A DNA stretch of 64,000 bases from Strigops habroptila. Its lineage: Eukaryota > Chordata > Aves > Psittaciformes > Psittacidae. Location of the stretch: positions 43,634,420-43,698,419 of the forward strand of contig NC_044284.2 in assembly GCF_004027225.2 (NCBI RefSeq), written 5' to 3'. Numbering within the stretch: the first letter of the stretch is position 1; every line of letters begins with the position of its first letter. The notes under the pieces were generated by a model. It saw only the letters and a list, made by a program, of their open reading frames with translations, had not been told where the DNA came from and did no database searches. Both the position numbers and the translations under genes were made by a program. Positions 11,101 to 23,573 of this stretch are shown piece by piece.

Positions 11101-11494
11101 CATCTGCTGGCTCTGCCACCAGCACCTGCTCACCCACCCTGCCCACAGGTACGTGAAGAGCCAGCGGCACACCATCCAGGTGGATTACATCCCCTACATG
11201 GACGAGCTCGCCTGCCAGGTGGGGGTCAAGCCCAACCTGCTCACCCTCTTCCTCAGCGACCCCAAGCTGGCGCTGGAGGTTGCCTTCGGGCCCTGCACGC
11301 CATACCAGTACCGCCTGCGGGGCCCGGGCAAGTGGGCCGGTGCCAGGGACGCCATCCTCACCCAGCGGCAGCGCATCATCAAGCCCCTGCAGACGCGGCA
11401 TGTGGAGGAGCACCTGTCGGCTCCCAGCATGCCCCTCCTCTTCAAGCTGGTTGGAGCCGTGGCCGTCCTTGCCATCGGTTTTGCCTACTTGTAG
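8169..11494 (+). CDS. FMO5: Flavin-containing monooxygenase 5-like, B copy 1 (B1), intact
   Basis: NADPH- and oxygen-dependent flavoenzyme of the ER membrane that oxygenates soft nucleophiles; mammalian FMO5 also acts as a Baeyer-Villiger oxygenase. Coding exons are 8169-8300, 8515-8703, 8786-8948, 9192-9334, 9744-9943, 10295-10644, 10833-10905 and 11149-11494. They sum to 1,596 bases, 531 residues plus TAG, close to human FMO5 (533), with every phase matching. Motifs: GGGSSG at 9-14 (FAD), GGLW at 38-41, [11 protein letters not shown] at 166-176 (FMO signature), GIGNSG at 191-196 (NADPH), FATGY at 326-330, and a hydrophobic C-terminal anchor. The ATG follows an acceptor at about 8144 and opens directly into the FAD fold. 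Assignment to FMO5 rests on sequence plus the PRKAB2 neighbour. It is the only B copy in the window without a frame break. Confidence 0.93.
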
Positions 11495-12613
11495 GTGCCC
11501 CACAAGTGTGAGAAGGGATGTGCTGGCGGGGCGAGCTGTTCATCCCCTGACCCATAGTAGCCTGTGCACCCCAGTGCTGGCAGGATCCCTCCTTCTGCCC
11601 CGCGTGGCCCCGCTGTGGCCAGACCACAAACCCAAGATGCACAGAGCCTCCCCAGCTCGTGAAATAACACCCCAGTGCCCGGTCTGCGCCCTTCCCCGGG
11701 AAGCCACAGCCAGGGACAGAGGAGGAAACCTGCTCACACACATAGTAAAACCCAGTTCCTCTCAGCCTGCTCTTTCAACCCAGTAGGGACATGCCACGTT
11801 TTTCTGTCGCCTCTAACCCAGCCATGCCGCCACTGCCGCACTCACACAAGAGCTGAGCGGCAAAGGCACAGCAGACTCCCTAACTGGATAAACGTGTTAA
11901 ACAGAGACAGGCGTCTGTCCCGTCACTGGCTCTACCATTATCTCCTGCATTCCCATGGGTCTCACACGGGTTTGGGATCAGCATCATGACAACATCCTAG
12001 GGCAGCACAGGCTGCACACATTCACACGTGTGCACATGCGTGTATCCACAGCAAAATAGCCTCACTCAGGGCGTGTCCCGCCACAATAGTCACAGTGGCA
12101 CAGCTCAGTGCCACCCTCATCTCCTGAGTGCAGCCCCACCATTGGGTGGCTTGGGAACACAGAGTGGTGACAGAGGTTCCTGGCCATCACATGCCAGGGC
12201 TGCACGGCTGCTGGCCATCAGTGCACTCAGCATCCACAAGCTTTTGTTTTCCATGCCATGACCTGCCAAGTCTGCAGCATGGCCACTTCTCAGCCCTGAG
12301 CCCAGGAAGTCCCGCAGCAGCGTTGGCATTGTTAAGCGCTTACAGATCCTAATGAGCCCTTTGCGGGAGGAGGCGCAGGCAGGAGGTGTGGCATGGCAGC
12401 GGGGCGAACCTGTAGATCATAACTGGAAGAAACACATCTTGCGACAGCCCAGCTGATCTCAGTCAGGCTGGGGAAGCACTGGGACAGCCAACCGCAACCA
12501 AGCGACACCGTGCACCCCCTCTGTGACTCGCCAGGCTCCACACACCCCCAAGTGTGTTTTGCCCAGGGACAGGACGCCCCAGCATCCCTGCCACCACCAC
12601 AGTCCTGCAGGAC

Positions 12614-15600
12614 ATGGCTGCCCAGAAAGTAGCCATCGTTGGTGCCGGTGCCTCTGGCCTGTGCGCCCTGAAGTGCTGCCTGGATGAGGGGCTGGAACCA
12701 ACCTGCTTTGAGAGGAGCAGATTCATCGGGGGGCTCTGGCGCTTTGAGGTAAGCCCTGCGCCGTGTGAGCCTGCCCCACAGCAGCAGCGCGGAAAGCATT
12801 GGGATTTATCATTGGCAGCTAACAAAGCACCTTTCCCCTGCTTTGCATATGTGTGGCTGTCCGGTTTCCCAGGAAAACCACACGAAAGACAGACTGCTGT
12901 GGTAGCAGGATGCTGGTGTCCTGGCTACATGGGACCTGTCTCCTTCCCACCAGCAGCAGGACAGACCCTTTCTTTCCAGTCTCATCCATCCCTTCCCCTG
13001 CTGGTTTGTTCTTTGTCTCCTCCAGTCCTTCCCTACCCATCCTTGTCCCATCTGACCCCACTGTCTATCCCGGTCCCTGTCCTGCCCAGGCCTTGTCTGG
13101 AAGTCCCACTTGTTCCTCTCCCTACTTCTGTGGCACTCACCCATTCAGAAGCACCGAGCGCTTCCTCCTCTATGCCTTGGCTCTCCCTTCATCAGGGGAA
13201 GCACCAGAGCTCATTTCTGCCCCCACCTAATGAGGCTGTTTGTTGACTTTTCCCCTGAGAACCCACGAAGAAGACAAGCCTTCCACAATGTCCTGATACA
13301 CAGTGGGATAGCCGGGGGGGGGACACCACACCAAGCCAGCACAGGGTTTGGGGTGGCCCAGTTACAGTCCACTGGTTCTGCCCATGGTGGTTCAGAAACG
13401 GGCCTGGGAGAGCAGAGCCAGGGCAGCAACACCCAGCTGCTGGGGCAGAGACTCAGCAAGCAGGAGTGGTCGCTTTACTGGAAGTGACAGATTTGGCTCA
13501 GGAACTGGTGACACCTGATGTGGCAACTGGGGCAATGACACCATGGACAGCTTTGGGAACGCCCTACCTCATCAGAGACAGCGGTGGGAGCAGGGAAACT
13601 GAGGCACAAGACCCCACCGCTGTCTTGATGAATGGTAACTCCACTGTTACCACTGATCGCCCTCACCAATACAGAGTCCTCTTCCGTCTTTTGTGGGGTG
13701 GGCAGTCACATCTATAGGAGAGTGCTGGGTGCAGGGACAGGTGCAATCACCCGTGGCTTAACCCTGCACCCACAGGCACAGTGAGGCACCAGGCAGGCAG
13801 CCCTGGGGTCCCTGACCAGTGCTGAGCTGTGCCCCGCTCCTGCAGAAGCACCCTGAGGAGGGCCGCGCCAGCATCTACCGCTCTGTCATCATCAACACCT
13901 CCAAGGAGATGATGTGCTTCAGCAACTTCCCAATCCCCGAAGACTTCCCCAACTACATGATCATGGAGTACTTTCGCATGTATGCGCAGCACTTTGACCT
14001 GCTCCACCACATCCGATTCAGGGTGAGAGCCACCAGGGTCCAGGGTGAGCGGCACAGCAGGGCCGGGGCACAAGGTGCCTGACGCCTGCTCCCCCTGCAC
14101 CCAGACCAGCATGTGCCGTGTGTCGAAGCGTCCCGACTTCGCTGCCACGGGCCAGTGGGAGGTGGTGACGGAGAGCGAGGGGAAGCAGGAGGCGGCCGTC
14201 TTTGATGCTGTGCTGGTATGCACTGGGCACCACACCGAGGCACACCTCCCGCTGAACACCTTCCCAGGTACTGCCCCACGGACTGCTCACTTGGTCCTTG
14301 ACACCCCTGGGACCACCCTCCTCTCCAGCTTAGTCCCCACTCAACCCTGGCTACTGCCAAAATGCTTCCACAGGGTAACACACCAGGCGGGCTTGCACGA
14401 GCGTGCTGCTATCCCACCCATCTTGGCGGTCTGTCCTAGGTGGCTCATGCTGTGCCATCAGCACCTGACCAACATGTCCTGCTGGCAAGTGTCACTTCTG
14501 CCAGCTCACCTCTCCCGCCAGCGACTGGCTCCCCGAGCTGCTGGCCATGCACCCGCTGGGCCCTCCAGCTCTGTGGCAAGGCTTGAGAGCTTGGTGCTGG
14601 CGCTGGTCTTTTACTCTTGGTGCCAGGCAAAAATGCCCGGATGGCTTTCAGCCGTGGAGACCCTCTTTGGCTGGGGAACAGGCTGGAGCACACCGTCACC
14701 GGGTGGATGGTGTGCCATCTGGCAGGATGGCACAGATCCCGGCTGCTCCTCTGCCCCAACACCTAGCACCAGGCAGGAACTGCAGGAGGATTCTGGGATG
14801 GGAGCATGGAGGTCTCCAGTCCAAGCCCTGCTGCAAGCCAGGCCAGCCCCAAAGCCAGAGCAGGATGCTCAGGGCCACACTGAGCGTCTCCCAGGCTGGA
14901 GATGCCACCACCTCTCTGGGCATCATTCCAGGGCCACACTGCTGCTGTTGGTCACTCTGGCCCCAACCTGTTCTCAAAACACACGACCAGTCTGAGCAGG
15001 GGGACAGCCACCCCCTACCTCACATCCCTGCCTAGCACGGCTTCTCTCTCTCTTCCAGGGCTGGAAAAGTTTGAGGGCTGGTACCTGCACAGCCGGGACT
15101 ACAAGAGCCCACAGTCCTTCTCAGGGAAGCGGGTAGTCGTGGTTGGCAGTGGGAATTCAGGCATCGACATCGCGGTGGAGCTGAGCCAGGCAACTGAGCA
15201 GGTGTGCCGGGAGAGCCACCAGGACCGAGCAACCCCCCACCATCCCCTGCAGGATCCTCTCTCTCCAGCACCTGGCCACAAGCACCCATCCCCTCTCGAT
15301 GGGGGTGGCTGTTGTGGTCCCAGCAGCTGTGCTGGCATCCCTGTTCAAGGAACATGGCGAGACCCCAACCCGGTCCTGAGGATGCTGCCACATCACCACC
15401 TCTCCTCTGCTTCCTTCCAGGTCTTCCTCAGCACCAAGCGTGGGACCTGGGTGCTGCACCGGGTAGCAGATGGTGGGTATCCCTTTGACTTTTCCTATCT
15501 CAGCCGCTTCACACAGCTCTTCCAAAGTCTGCTGCCTCAAAAAGCCATCAGTTTTCTCCTGGAGAGGAAGCTGAATGCCCGCTTCGACCATGAGCTCTAT

Positions 15601-16978
15601 GGCCTGCGGCCCCAGCACCGGTGAGTGCCCTGGCAGCAGTCCAGCTGCCTGCCCCATGCTGTCCATCCTGCTGCCTGTCCCACTGCCCGGGCACACGCAA
15701 GGTCTGCCTTCCAGGTTCCTTGACCAACACCCGACCATCAACGACGACCTGCCCAACCGCATCATTTCGGGAAGGGTACTGGTGAAGCCAAACATCCAGG
15801 AGTTCACAGAGACGTCTGCCATCTTTGAAGACGGCACCAGGGAAGACATTGATGCTGTGGTCTTTGCCACAGGCTACACTTTCTCTTTCCCCTTCCTCGA
15901 AGGCTGCGTGAACGTGGTGGAGAACCAGATCCCGCTATAAAAATTCATGTTCCCCCCTGATCTGGAGAAGCCGACGCTGGCTTTCATTGGCCTCATCCAG
16001 CCCCTGGGTGCCATCATGCCCATCTCTGAGCTCCAGTGTCGCTGGGCCACCCGCGTCTTCAAGGGTAAGCAAGGCAGCTTGAGGGAATGCAGATGCGCTC
16101 CCCCAGACATGGCAAGGCTGAGTTGTTCAGCTGGTGGCATCCCTTCACACACTGCTTTCCCCCACTCACCTTTTTATCTTCATTTTGCTTCTTCATGGGG
16201 ACAAAAACCAGCCTTGCATGTCGCAACGGGCCTAACACTCATCTTCTCTTGTGGGAGCCACTAACAGGTCCCATTGCCTGCAAACCCCCTTCTCCCTTTC
16301 CTTTTCTGCTGTTACTTTCTTCGCCTATGCCTCCTACTTTGCTCCTGACGTGGTAGCATGTCCCTGAAGCCTCAGAGGTTTCCATGTGCAAGCAAAGGCC
16401 AGGCTGGGCTGCAGAGCCAGCCAGACTGTGATAGGAGCACAGCCCTTCCTCCCAGCTACAGCCTCCTCTTCCCCAGGGCTGCAGGACCTGCCGCCCTCCA
16501 CTGACATGCTGGCTGATGTCATGCAGACCAAGGAGAGAATGGCCAAGCGGTAAGGAACCGGGGCAGGCATCGGCCCTGCCACTGTCACCCATGTGCCCAC
16601 CTGCCAAACCTGCCTGCTCTCCCTGCCCACAGGTACGTGAAGAGCCAGCGGCACACCATCCAGGTGGATTACATCCCCTACATGGACGAGCTCGCCTGCC
16701 AGGTGGGGGTCAAGCCCAACCTGCTCACCCTCTTCCTCAGCGACCCCAAGCTGGCGCTGGAGGTTGCCTTCGGGCCCTGCACGCCATACCAGTACCGCCT
16801 GCGGGGCCCGGGCAAGTGGGCCGGTGCCAGGGACGCCATCCTCACCCAGCGGCAGCGCATCATCAAGCCCCTGCAGACGCGGCATGTGGAGGAGCACCTG
16901 TCAGCTCCCAGCATGCCCCTCCTCTTCAAGCTGGTTGGAGCCGTGGCCGTCCTTGCCATCGGTTTTGCCTACTTGTAG
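12614..16978 (+). pseudogene. FMO5: FMO A-type copy 2 (A2), interrupted
   Basis: Same gene as A1 in repeat unit 2. Exons are 12614-12748, 13846-14022, 14105-14267, 15059-15201, 15421-15620, 15715-16064, 16477-16549 and 16633-16978. All splice sites are preserved and exon sequences agree with A1. The 12-bp exon 2 loss is present and the nonsense codon is at 15938-15940. Because coding and intron sequence are equally preserved between A1, A2 and A3, the copies are too young to show whether selection acts on them. Confidence 0.85.
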
Positions 16979-18062
16979 GTGCCCCACAAGTGTGAGAAGG
17001 GATGTGCTGGGGGGGTGAGCTGTTCATCCCCTGACCCATAGTAGCCTGTGCACCCCAGTGCTGGCAGGATCCCTCCTTCTGCCCCGCATGGCCCCGCTGT
17101 GGCCAGACCACAAACCCAAGATGCACAGAGCCTCCCCAGCTCATGAAATAACACCCCAGTGCCCGGTCTGCGCCTTTCCCCGGGAAGCCACAGCCAGGGA
17201 CAGAGGAGGAAACCTGCTCACGCACATAGTAAAACCCAGTCCCTCGCAGCCTGCTCTTTCAACCCAGTAGGGACATGCCACGTTTTTCTGCCACCTCTAA
17301 CCCAGCCATGCCGCCACTGCCGCACTCACACAAGAGCTGAGTGGCAAAGGCACAGCAGACTCCCTAACTGGATAAACGTGTTAAACAGATACAGGCGCCT
17401 GTCCCGTCACTGGCACCACCATGATCCCCTGTGTGCCCATGGGACTCACATGGGTTTCAGATCAGCCTCATGCCAACACCCCATAACAGCACAGGCTTCA
17501 CGCATGCAAATATGAGGCAAAACAGCCTCACTCAGGGTAGTCACAGTGGCAAAGCTCAGTGCCACCCTCATCTCCTGAGTGCGGCTCCACCATTGGGTGG
17601 GTTGGGGGCACAGAGCGGTGATGGGGTTCCTGGCCACCACATGCCAGGGCTGCACGGCTGCTGGCCATCAGTGCACTCAGCATCCACAAGCTTTTGTTTT
17701 CCATGCCATGATCTGCCAAGTCTGCAGCATGGCCACTTCTCAGCCCTGAGCCCAGGAAGTCCCGCAGCAGCGTCGGCATTGTTAAGCGCTTACAGATCCT
17801 AATGAGCCCTTTGCGGGAGGAGGCGCAGGCAGGAGGTGTGGCATGGCAGCGGGGCGAACCTGTAGATCATAACTGGAAGAAACACATCTTGCGACAGCCC
17901 AGCTGATCTCAGTCAGGCTGGGGAAGCACCGGGACAGCCAACCACAACCAAGCGGCACCGTGCACCCCCTCTGTGACTCGCCAGGCTCCACACACCCCAA
18001 GTGTGTTTTGCCCAGGGACAGGACTCCCCAGCATCCCTGCCACCACCATAGTCCTGCAGGAC

Positions 18063-18197
18063 ATGGCTGCCCAGAAAGTAGCCATCGGTGGTGCCGGTGC
18101 CTCTGGCCTGTGCGCCCTGAAATGCTGCCTGGATGGGGGGCTGGAACCCACCTGCTTTGAGAGGAGCAGAGGCATCAGGGGGCTTTGGCTCTTCGAG
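18063..18197 (+). pseudogene. Orphan A-type FMO first exon (unit 2)
   Basis: Copy of 7109-7243 with the same 45 codons, the RGLW change and the GAG/GTAAGC donor. The upstream spacer has a one-base loss near 17998 relative to unit 1. It lies 924 bp ahead of the B2 start codon. Confidence 0.75.
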
Positions 18198-18545
18198 GTA
18201 AGCCCTGCGCCGTGCCAGCCTGCCCAACAGCAGCAGCACGGACAGGACATCTTGATAATCACAGACTTAAAAGTACAGAGCAGCATTTGTTTACTTGTCA
18301 TTCACACGATGGGGTCTGGCTGCATCTCTGCCTGTCCTGCAACCCCATGTCCCTGCAGTGTCTCTGCACAGCACTTCCTGGAAAGGTGCCTGGGACGGCT
18401 ACTTACCCCTCACCTCCGAACCTCTGGCAAGGGACGCTGCCGGAAAAGCCAAGCAGGCATCCGGAGCCAACCGGGTGCGGGCTTCCTCTCCCCAGTGTGG
18501 GAGGAGTGACCAAGTGGGAGGCCCCAGTCACCACCGACGTGCACC

Positions 18546-18551
18546 ATAAAA
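18546..18551 (+). promoter_or_regulatory. ATAAAA box of B2
   Basis: TATA-like element at the position equivalent to 7592-7597 upstream of B1, within the same preserved promoter-like segment; see that entry for the proposed noncoding exon. Confidence 0.35.
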
Positions 18552-19121
18552 CCAGGCCAGCGTCTGGCGTCTCAGTTTGGGACAACTGAGCAGAGACCCT
18601 CACTGACTCCCTGCCTGCCACTGGCCTTCCTGGGCTGCCGAACCCACAGCTGCAGGTCAGTGGAGGGGCTATCGGTGGGTGCCGGCACTCAGCAGGTGCC
18701 GGGGTGGCACCATAAGTATCTGCCCTGGGGAAGGGAGAGGGCAAAGTGCAGGTGCAGGGGCTGTGTCCACCGGGGTGGGAGCCATGGGTCCCCGCGGGAG
18801 GGCGCGGCACTCCGGCATGCCTCCATTGCTTGGACTTACCATGAGGGGAGGGTTTTCAAGGCTCCATAACACCAGCTAGCACTTCTCCCAGGTGTCTGGA
18901 GATAAACACTGCAGTGGTGAAAAACCCCAGCACTGACCAGCTCCCTGCTGGAGGTGGGGGGATAGCTGCACTCTCACAGTCCCAGACAAACCTCTGGGGG
19001 CTGCCCCTCAGCTTGGGACCACTTTGGAGCACAGGACCAAACTGTGCACAGCTGCACCCCGCGCCCCTCAGCCCTGTTCTCCGGCACTGTCCCCAGGCAG
19101 AGAACAGAGGTGGAGGGCAGC

Positions 19122-22100
19122 ATGGCGAAGAGGGTGGCCATCATTGGAGGGGGCAGCAGCGGGCTGTGCGCCATCAAAGCCTGCCTGCAGGAGGCGCTGG
19201 AGCCTGTCTGCTTCGAGAGGAGCGGGGACATCGGAGGGCTCTGGAGGTTTGAGGTAAACCCTGTTGGCCACATGTCCTGCTGGGGGTCAGAACCACAGCA
19301 GCCAGGGATCAGTGGCTGCTGCTGGGGCGGCATGCAGCCTGCCGTGGCGGGGTCCTGAAGGCGAGCTGAGGGCAGGGGCTCCACATAAAGAGCCACCACA
19401 TCGGCCCCAGCCATCCCTCCGCATCGTGGCCTACCGGACCACACAGAGCCATGCCCTGCTCCTGCAGGAGTGCCCTGAGGAGGGCCGCGCCAGCATCTAC
19501 CGCTCTGTCATCATCAACACCTCCAAGGAGATGATGTGCTTCAGCGACTTCCCAATCCCCGAAGACTTCCCCAACTACATGCACAACTCCAAGATCATGG
19601 AGTACTTTCGCATGTATGCGCAGCACTTTGACCTGCTCCGCCACATCCGATTCAGGGTGAGAGCCACCAGGGTCCGGGCTAAGCGGCGCAGCAGGGCCAA
19701 GGCACAGGGTGCCTGACGCCTGCTTCTCCTCCACCCAGACCAGCGTGTGCCGCGTGTCCAAGCGTCCCGACTTTGCTGCCACGGGCCAGTGGGAGGTGGT
19801 GACGGAGAGCGAGGGGAAGCAGGAGGCGGCCGTCTTTGATGCTGTGCTGGTGTGCACTGGGCACCACACCGAGGCACACCTCCCGCTGAACACCTTCCCA
19901 GGTACTGCCCAGCACCCACGCATGAGGAGAGACCCCAGAAAGCTCGGCTGTGGCAGTCCCTGTTCTCCCTACCTGTTCTTCCTCCCAGCCTCAGCATTTC
20001 CCTGCCTTGAGTCAGCTCAAGGAGAGCTCCCATGCTCCCCAGGAAGGGTCTGGCTGGGCCAGGGACAGTCCCAACTCAGTACTTCAGGAGGGTGACCCTC
20101 CAGCCCAGTGCCAGGAAGCCAAGCATCCCTCCTCCCTGCCCACAGGAATCAACAAGTTCAAGGGCCGCTACCTCCATAGCCGAGACTACAAGGACACTCA
20201 GGATTTCACAGACAAGAGGGTCGTTGTCATCGGGATCGGGAATTCAGGGGCAGACCTGGCTGTGGAGGTCAGCCAAACAGCCAAGCAGGTGAGCAGCAGG
20301 AGTGGGGTCCCGCTGGCCAGGGCAGCGCCCCGTGGGACACTGCCGGCTCCACAAGGACACCGGGACCAAGGTGCTGGCACAGCCACTGCTCCGTCCCGGC
20401 ACTCACTGCAGTTGGCAATGCTGGCACCCACTAGCCCAGCCTCTGTCAGTTGAGACTCGATCCTGTATGGATACCCTGATTTCCATCTCTGAGCCCTGCA
20501 CTGGGGCTGCTCCTGGGCTGCTCCCTACCTCCTGCCCCTGCTAGGTGCTGACCACCAGCTATCTCTGCCCTTCTGGCCTTTGCTGAGTGCTTGGGCAGCA
20601 GGAAGAGGACCTACCCTGGGGCAGGGACGTGTCTCCCCCAGCCAGCCCCTCAGGACCAGCAAAGCCTTCAGCAGGCAACGCTTACTTCCTTGCCCAGGTC
20701 TTCCTCAGCACCCGCCGTGGAGCGTGGATCTTCAACCGCGTTGGAGATCAGGGCTATCCCATCGACACCGTTGCCATCACCCGCATCAACGCGTTCCGGA
20801 AGAAACTGCTGAGCCATTCCATGGTTAGCAACTTTGTGGAGAAGCAGCTGAATGCCAGGTTCAACCACTCACACTACGGCCTGAAGCCAAAGCACAGGTG
20901 CCAGCAAAATGCTCCCCCTGCCCAGGAAGGACCCTCTGCCTCTCGCATGTCCAGCACTGCTCAGCCATTCCCATCCTCCCTGTGCCCAGGCTGGGGCCAG
21001 GGCAGCAGCCCTAGAAACCTGGTTAATAGCTGTGTAGTGCCCAGGCAATGCTCCAGGGAGCCACCACAGCCCCTTCCAGGGAACCTTGGTGCAGTGCGGT
21101 GGCAGCTGCCAAGCACCCCTGAGGGAACAGCCCCACTGGAAATGAGCATCCCTGGGGAACCACATCCCCACAGCAGGGAGCCATGGCTGGAGCAGGACTC
21201 AGAGCAGAGACACCCACCCCAGCACCCTGATGGTTCCTTGTACTTTCAGGGTCTTTGACCAACACCCGACCATCAACGATGACCTGCCCAACCGCATCAT
21301 TTCGGGAAGGGTGCTGGTGAAGCCAAACATCCAGGAGTTCACAGAGACATCTGCCATCTTTGAAGACGGCACCAGGGAAGACATTGACGTTGTGATCTTC
21401 GCCACAGGATACAGCTTCTCTTTCCCCTTCCTCGAAGGCTGCGTGAACGTGGTGGAGAACCAGATCCCGCTATACAAATTCATGTTCCCCCTGATCTGGA
21501 GAAGCCGACGCTGGCTTTCATTGGCCTCATCCAGCCTCTGGGTGCCATCATGCCCATCTCTGAGCTCCAGTGTCGCTGGGCCACTCGCATCTTCAGGGGT
21601 AAGCGAGACAAACCTGCCCTGTGGCTGTAGCCCAAGCATGCACTCCTGGAGCCGGGGTAAATGGTGCCCAGCCATGCCTGGGAGGCAGCAGCTGGCTGTG
21701 CCATCCTGGCAGTAGCCAATGGCGTGGCCAAATTACATCCCAGCCACTGTTTGCCAGCACTCCCATGCTGTGGCTTATCCTCCCTAGGGTTGAACAAGCT
21801 TCCCCCACAGTGGCTACATGGAGGCGGACATCAAGCAGAAGAGAGAAGCGATGGCAAAACAGTAAGATCCCCCTGGGAACAGGGAGGGGGCTGTTTTGGG
21901 TACAGGTGATGGTGGGTATCTGTCCTACGCTGGGCTGTGTCCAGGCACACTTGGCCTTGCCAACAAACGGCAGGGACGTGCTCAGCTGCTCTAACCCCAC
22001 CCTACTGATCCTTCCCAATGGTGGTCCATCCAGTACCAACCTTGCTGGTGTGCGAGGCATCTGCTGGCTCTGCCACCAGCACCTGCTCACCCACCCTGCC

Positions 22101-22452
22101 CACAGGTACGTGAAGAGCCAGCGGCACACCATCCAGGTGGATTACATCCCCTACATGGACGAGCTCGCCTGCCAGGTGGGGGTCAAGCCCAACCTGCTCA
22201 CCCTCTTCCTCAGCGACCCCAAGCTGGCGCTGGAGGTTGCCTTCGGGCCCCTGCACGCCATACCAGTACCGCCTGCGGGGCCCGGGCAAGTGGGCCGGTG
22301 CCAGGGACGCCATCCTCACCCAGCGGCAGCGCATCATCAAGCCCCTGCAGACGCGGCATGTGGAGGAGCCACCTGTCGGCTCCCAGCATGCCCCTCCTCT
22401 CAAGCTGGTTGGAGCCGTGGCCGTCCTTGCCATCGGTTTTGCCTACTTGTAG
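19122..22452 (+). CDS. FMO5: Flavin-containing monooxygenase 5-like, B copy 2 (B2), frame broken as given
   Basis: Same eight-exon gene as B1: 19122-19253, 19468-19656, 19739-19901, 20146-20288, 20698-20897, 21250-21598, 21788-21861, 22106-22452. Exons 1-5 are intact. Exon 6 lacks one C in the run at 21486-21491 and is 349 instead of 350 bases. Exon 7 has an extra G near 21812. Exon 8 has extra C near 22251 and 22370 and one T fewer near 22400. These are all single-base changes, mostly in short runs, and they fall inside a patch (20.1-26.2 kb) where introns show the same kind of change. I therefore think most are consensus errors and that the real gene may be intact. It differs from B1 by Asp for Asn in exon 2 (FSDF for FSNF). 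Confidence 0.75.
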
Positions 22453-23573
22453 GTGCCCCACAAGTGTGAGAAGGGATGTGCTGGCGGGGCGAGCTGTTCA
22501 TCCCCTGACCCATAGTAGCCTGTGCACCCCCAGTGCTGGCAGGATCCCTCCTTCTGCCCCGCGTGGCCCCGCTGTGGCCAGACCACAAACCCAAGATGCA
22601 CAGAGCCTCCCCAGCTCGTGAAATAACACCCCCAGTGCCCGGTCTGCGCCCTTCCCCGGGAAGCCACAGCCAGGGACAGAGGAGGAAACCTGCTCACACA
22701 CATAGTAAAACCCAGTTCCTCTCAGCCTGCTCTTTCAACCCAGTAGGGACATGCCACGTTTTTCTGTCGCCTCTAACCCAGCCATGCCGCCACTGCCGCA
22801 CTCACACAAGAGCTGAGCGGCAAAGGCACAGCAGACTCCCTAACTGGATAAACGTGTTAAACAGAGACAGGCGTCTGTCCCGTCACTGGCTCTACCATTA
22901 TCTCCTGCATTCCCATGGGTCTCACACGGGTTTGGGATCAGCATCATGACAACATCCTAGGGCAGCACAGGCTGCACACATTCACACGTGTGCACATGCG
23001 TGTATCCACAGCAAAATAGCCTCACTCAGGGCGTGTCCCGCCACAATAGTCACAGTGGCACAGCTCAGTGCCACCCTCATCTCCTGAGTGCAGCCCCACC
23101 ATTGGGTGGCTTGGGAACACAGAGTGGTGACAGAGGTTCCTGGCCATCACATGCCAGGGCTGCACGGCTGCTGGCCATCAGTGCACTCAGCATCCACAAG
23201 CTTTGTTTTCCATGCCATGACCTGCCAAGTCTGCAGCATGGCCACTTCTCAGCCCTGAGCCCAGGAAGTCCCGCAGCAGCGTTGGCATTGTTAAGCGCTT
23301 ACAGATCCTAATGAGCCCTTTGCGGGAGGAGGCGCAGGCAGGAGGTGTGGCATGGCAGCGGGGCGAAACCTGTAGATCATAACTGGAAGAAACACATCTT
23401 GCGACAGCCCAGCTGATCTCAGTCAGGCTGGGGAAGCACTGGGACAGCCAACCGCAACCAAGCGACACCGTGCACCCCCTCTGTGACTCGCCAGGCTCCA
23501 CACACCCCCAAGTGTGTTTTGCCCAGGGACAGGACGCCCCAGCATCCCTGCCACCACCACAGTCCTGCAGGAC

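Larger units (their letters stand above)
10961..21916 (+). repeat. Tandem FMO unit 2 (10,956 bp)
   Basis: Second copy of the direct repeat, in phase with unit 1 at an offset of 10,954-10,956 bases. It contains the last exon of B1, all of A2, an orphan first exon and most of B2. It is collinear with unit 1 throughout, introns included. Single-base losses appear near 17998 and 18628, and a run of further single-base indels begins near 20093. Confidence 0.95.

Noticed and set aside
21250-22452. B2 as a decayed pseudogene with five separate lesions
   Set aside because: The same kind and density of one-base indels occurs in the surrounding introns and intergenic DNA and stops abruptly near 26.2 kb, so consensus error is the better explanation.
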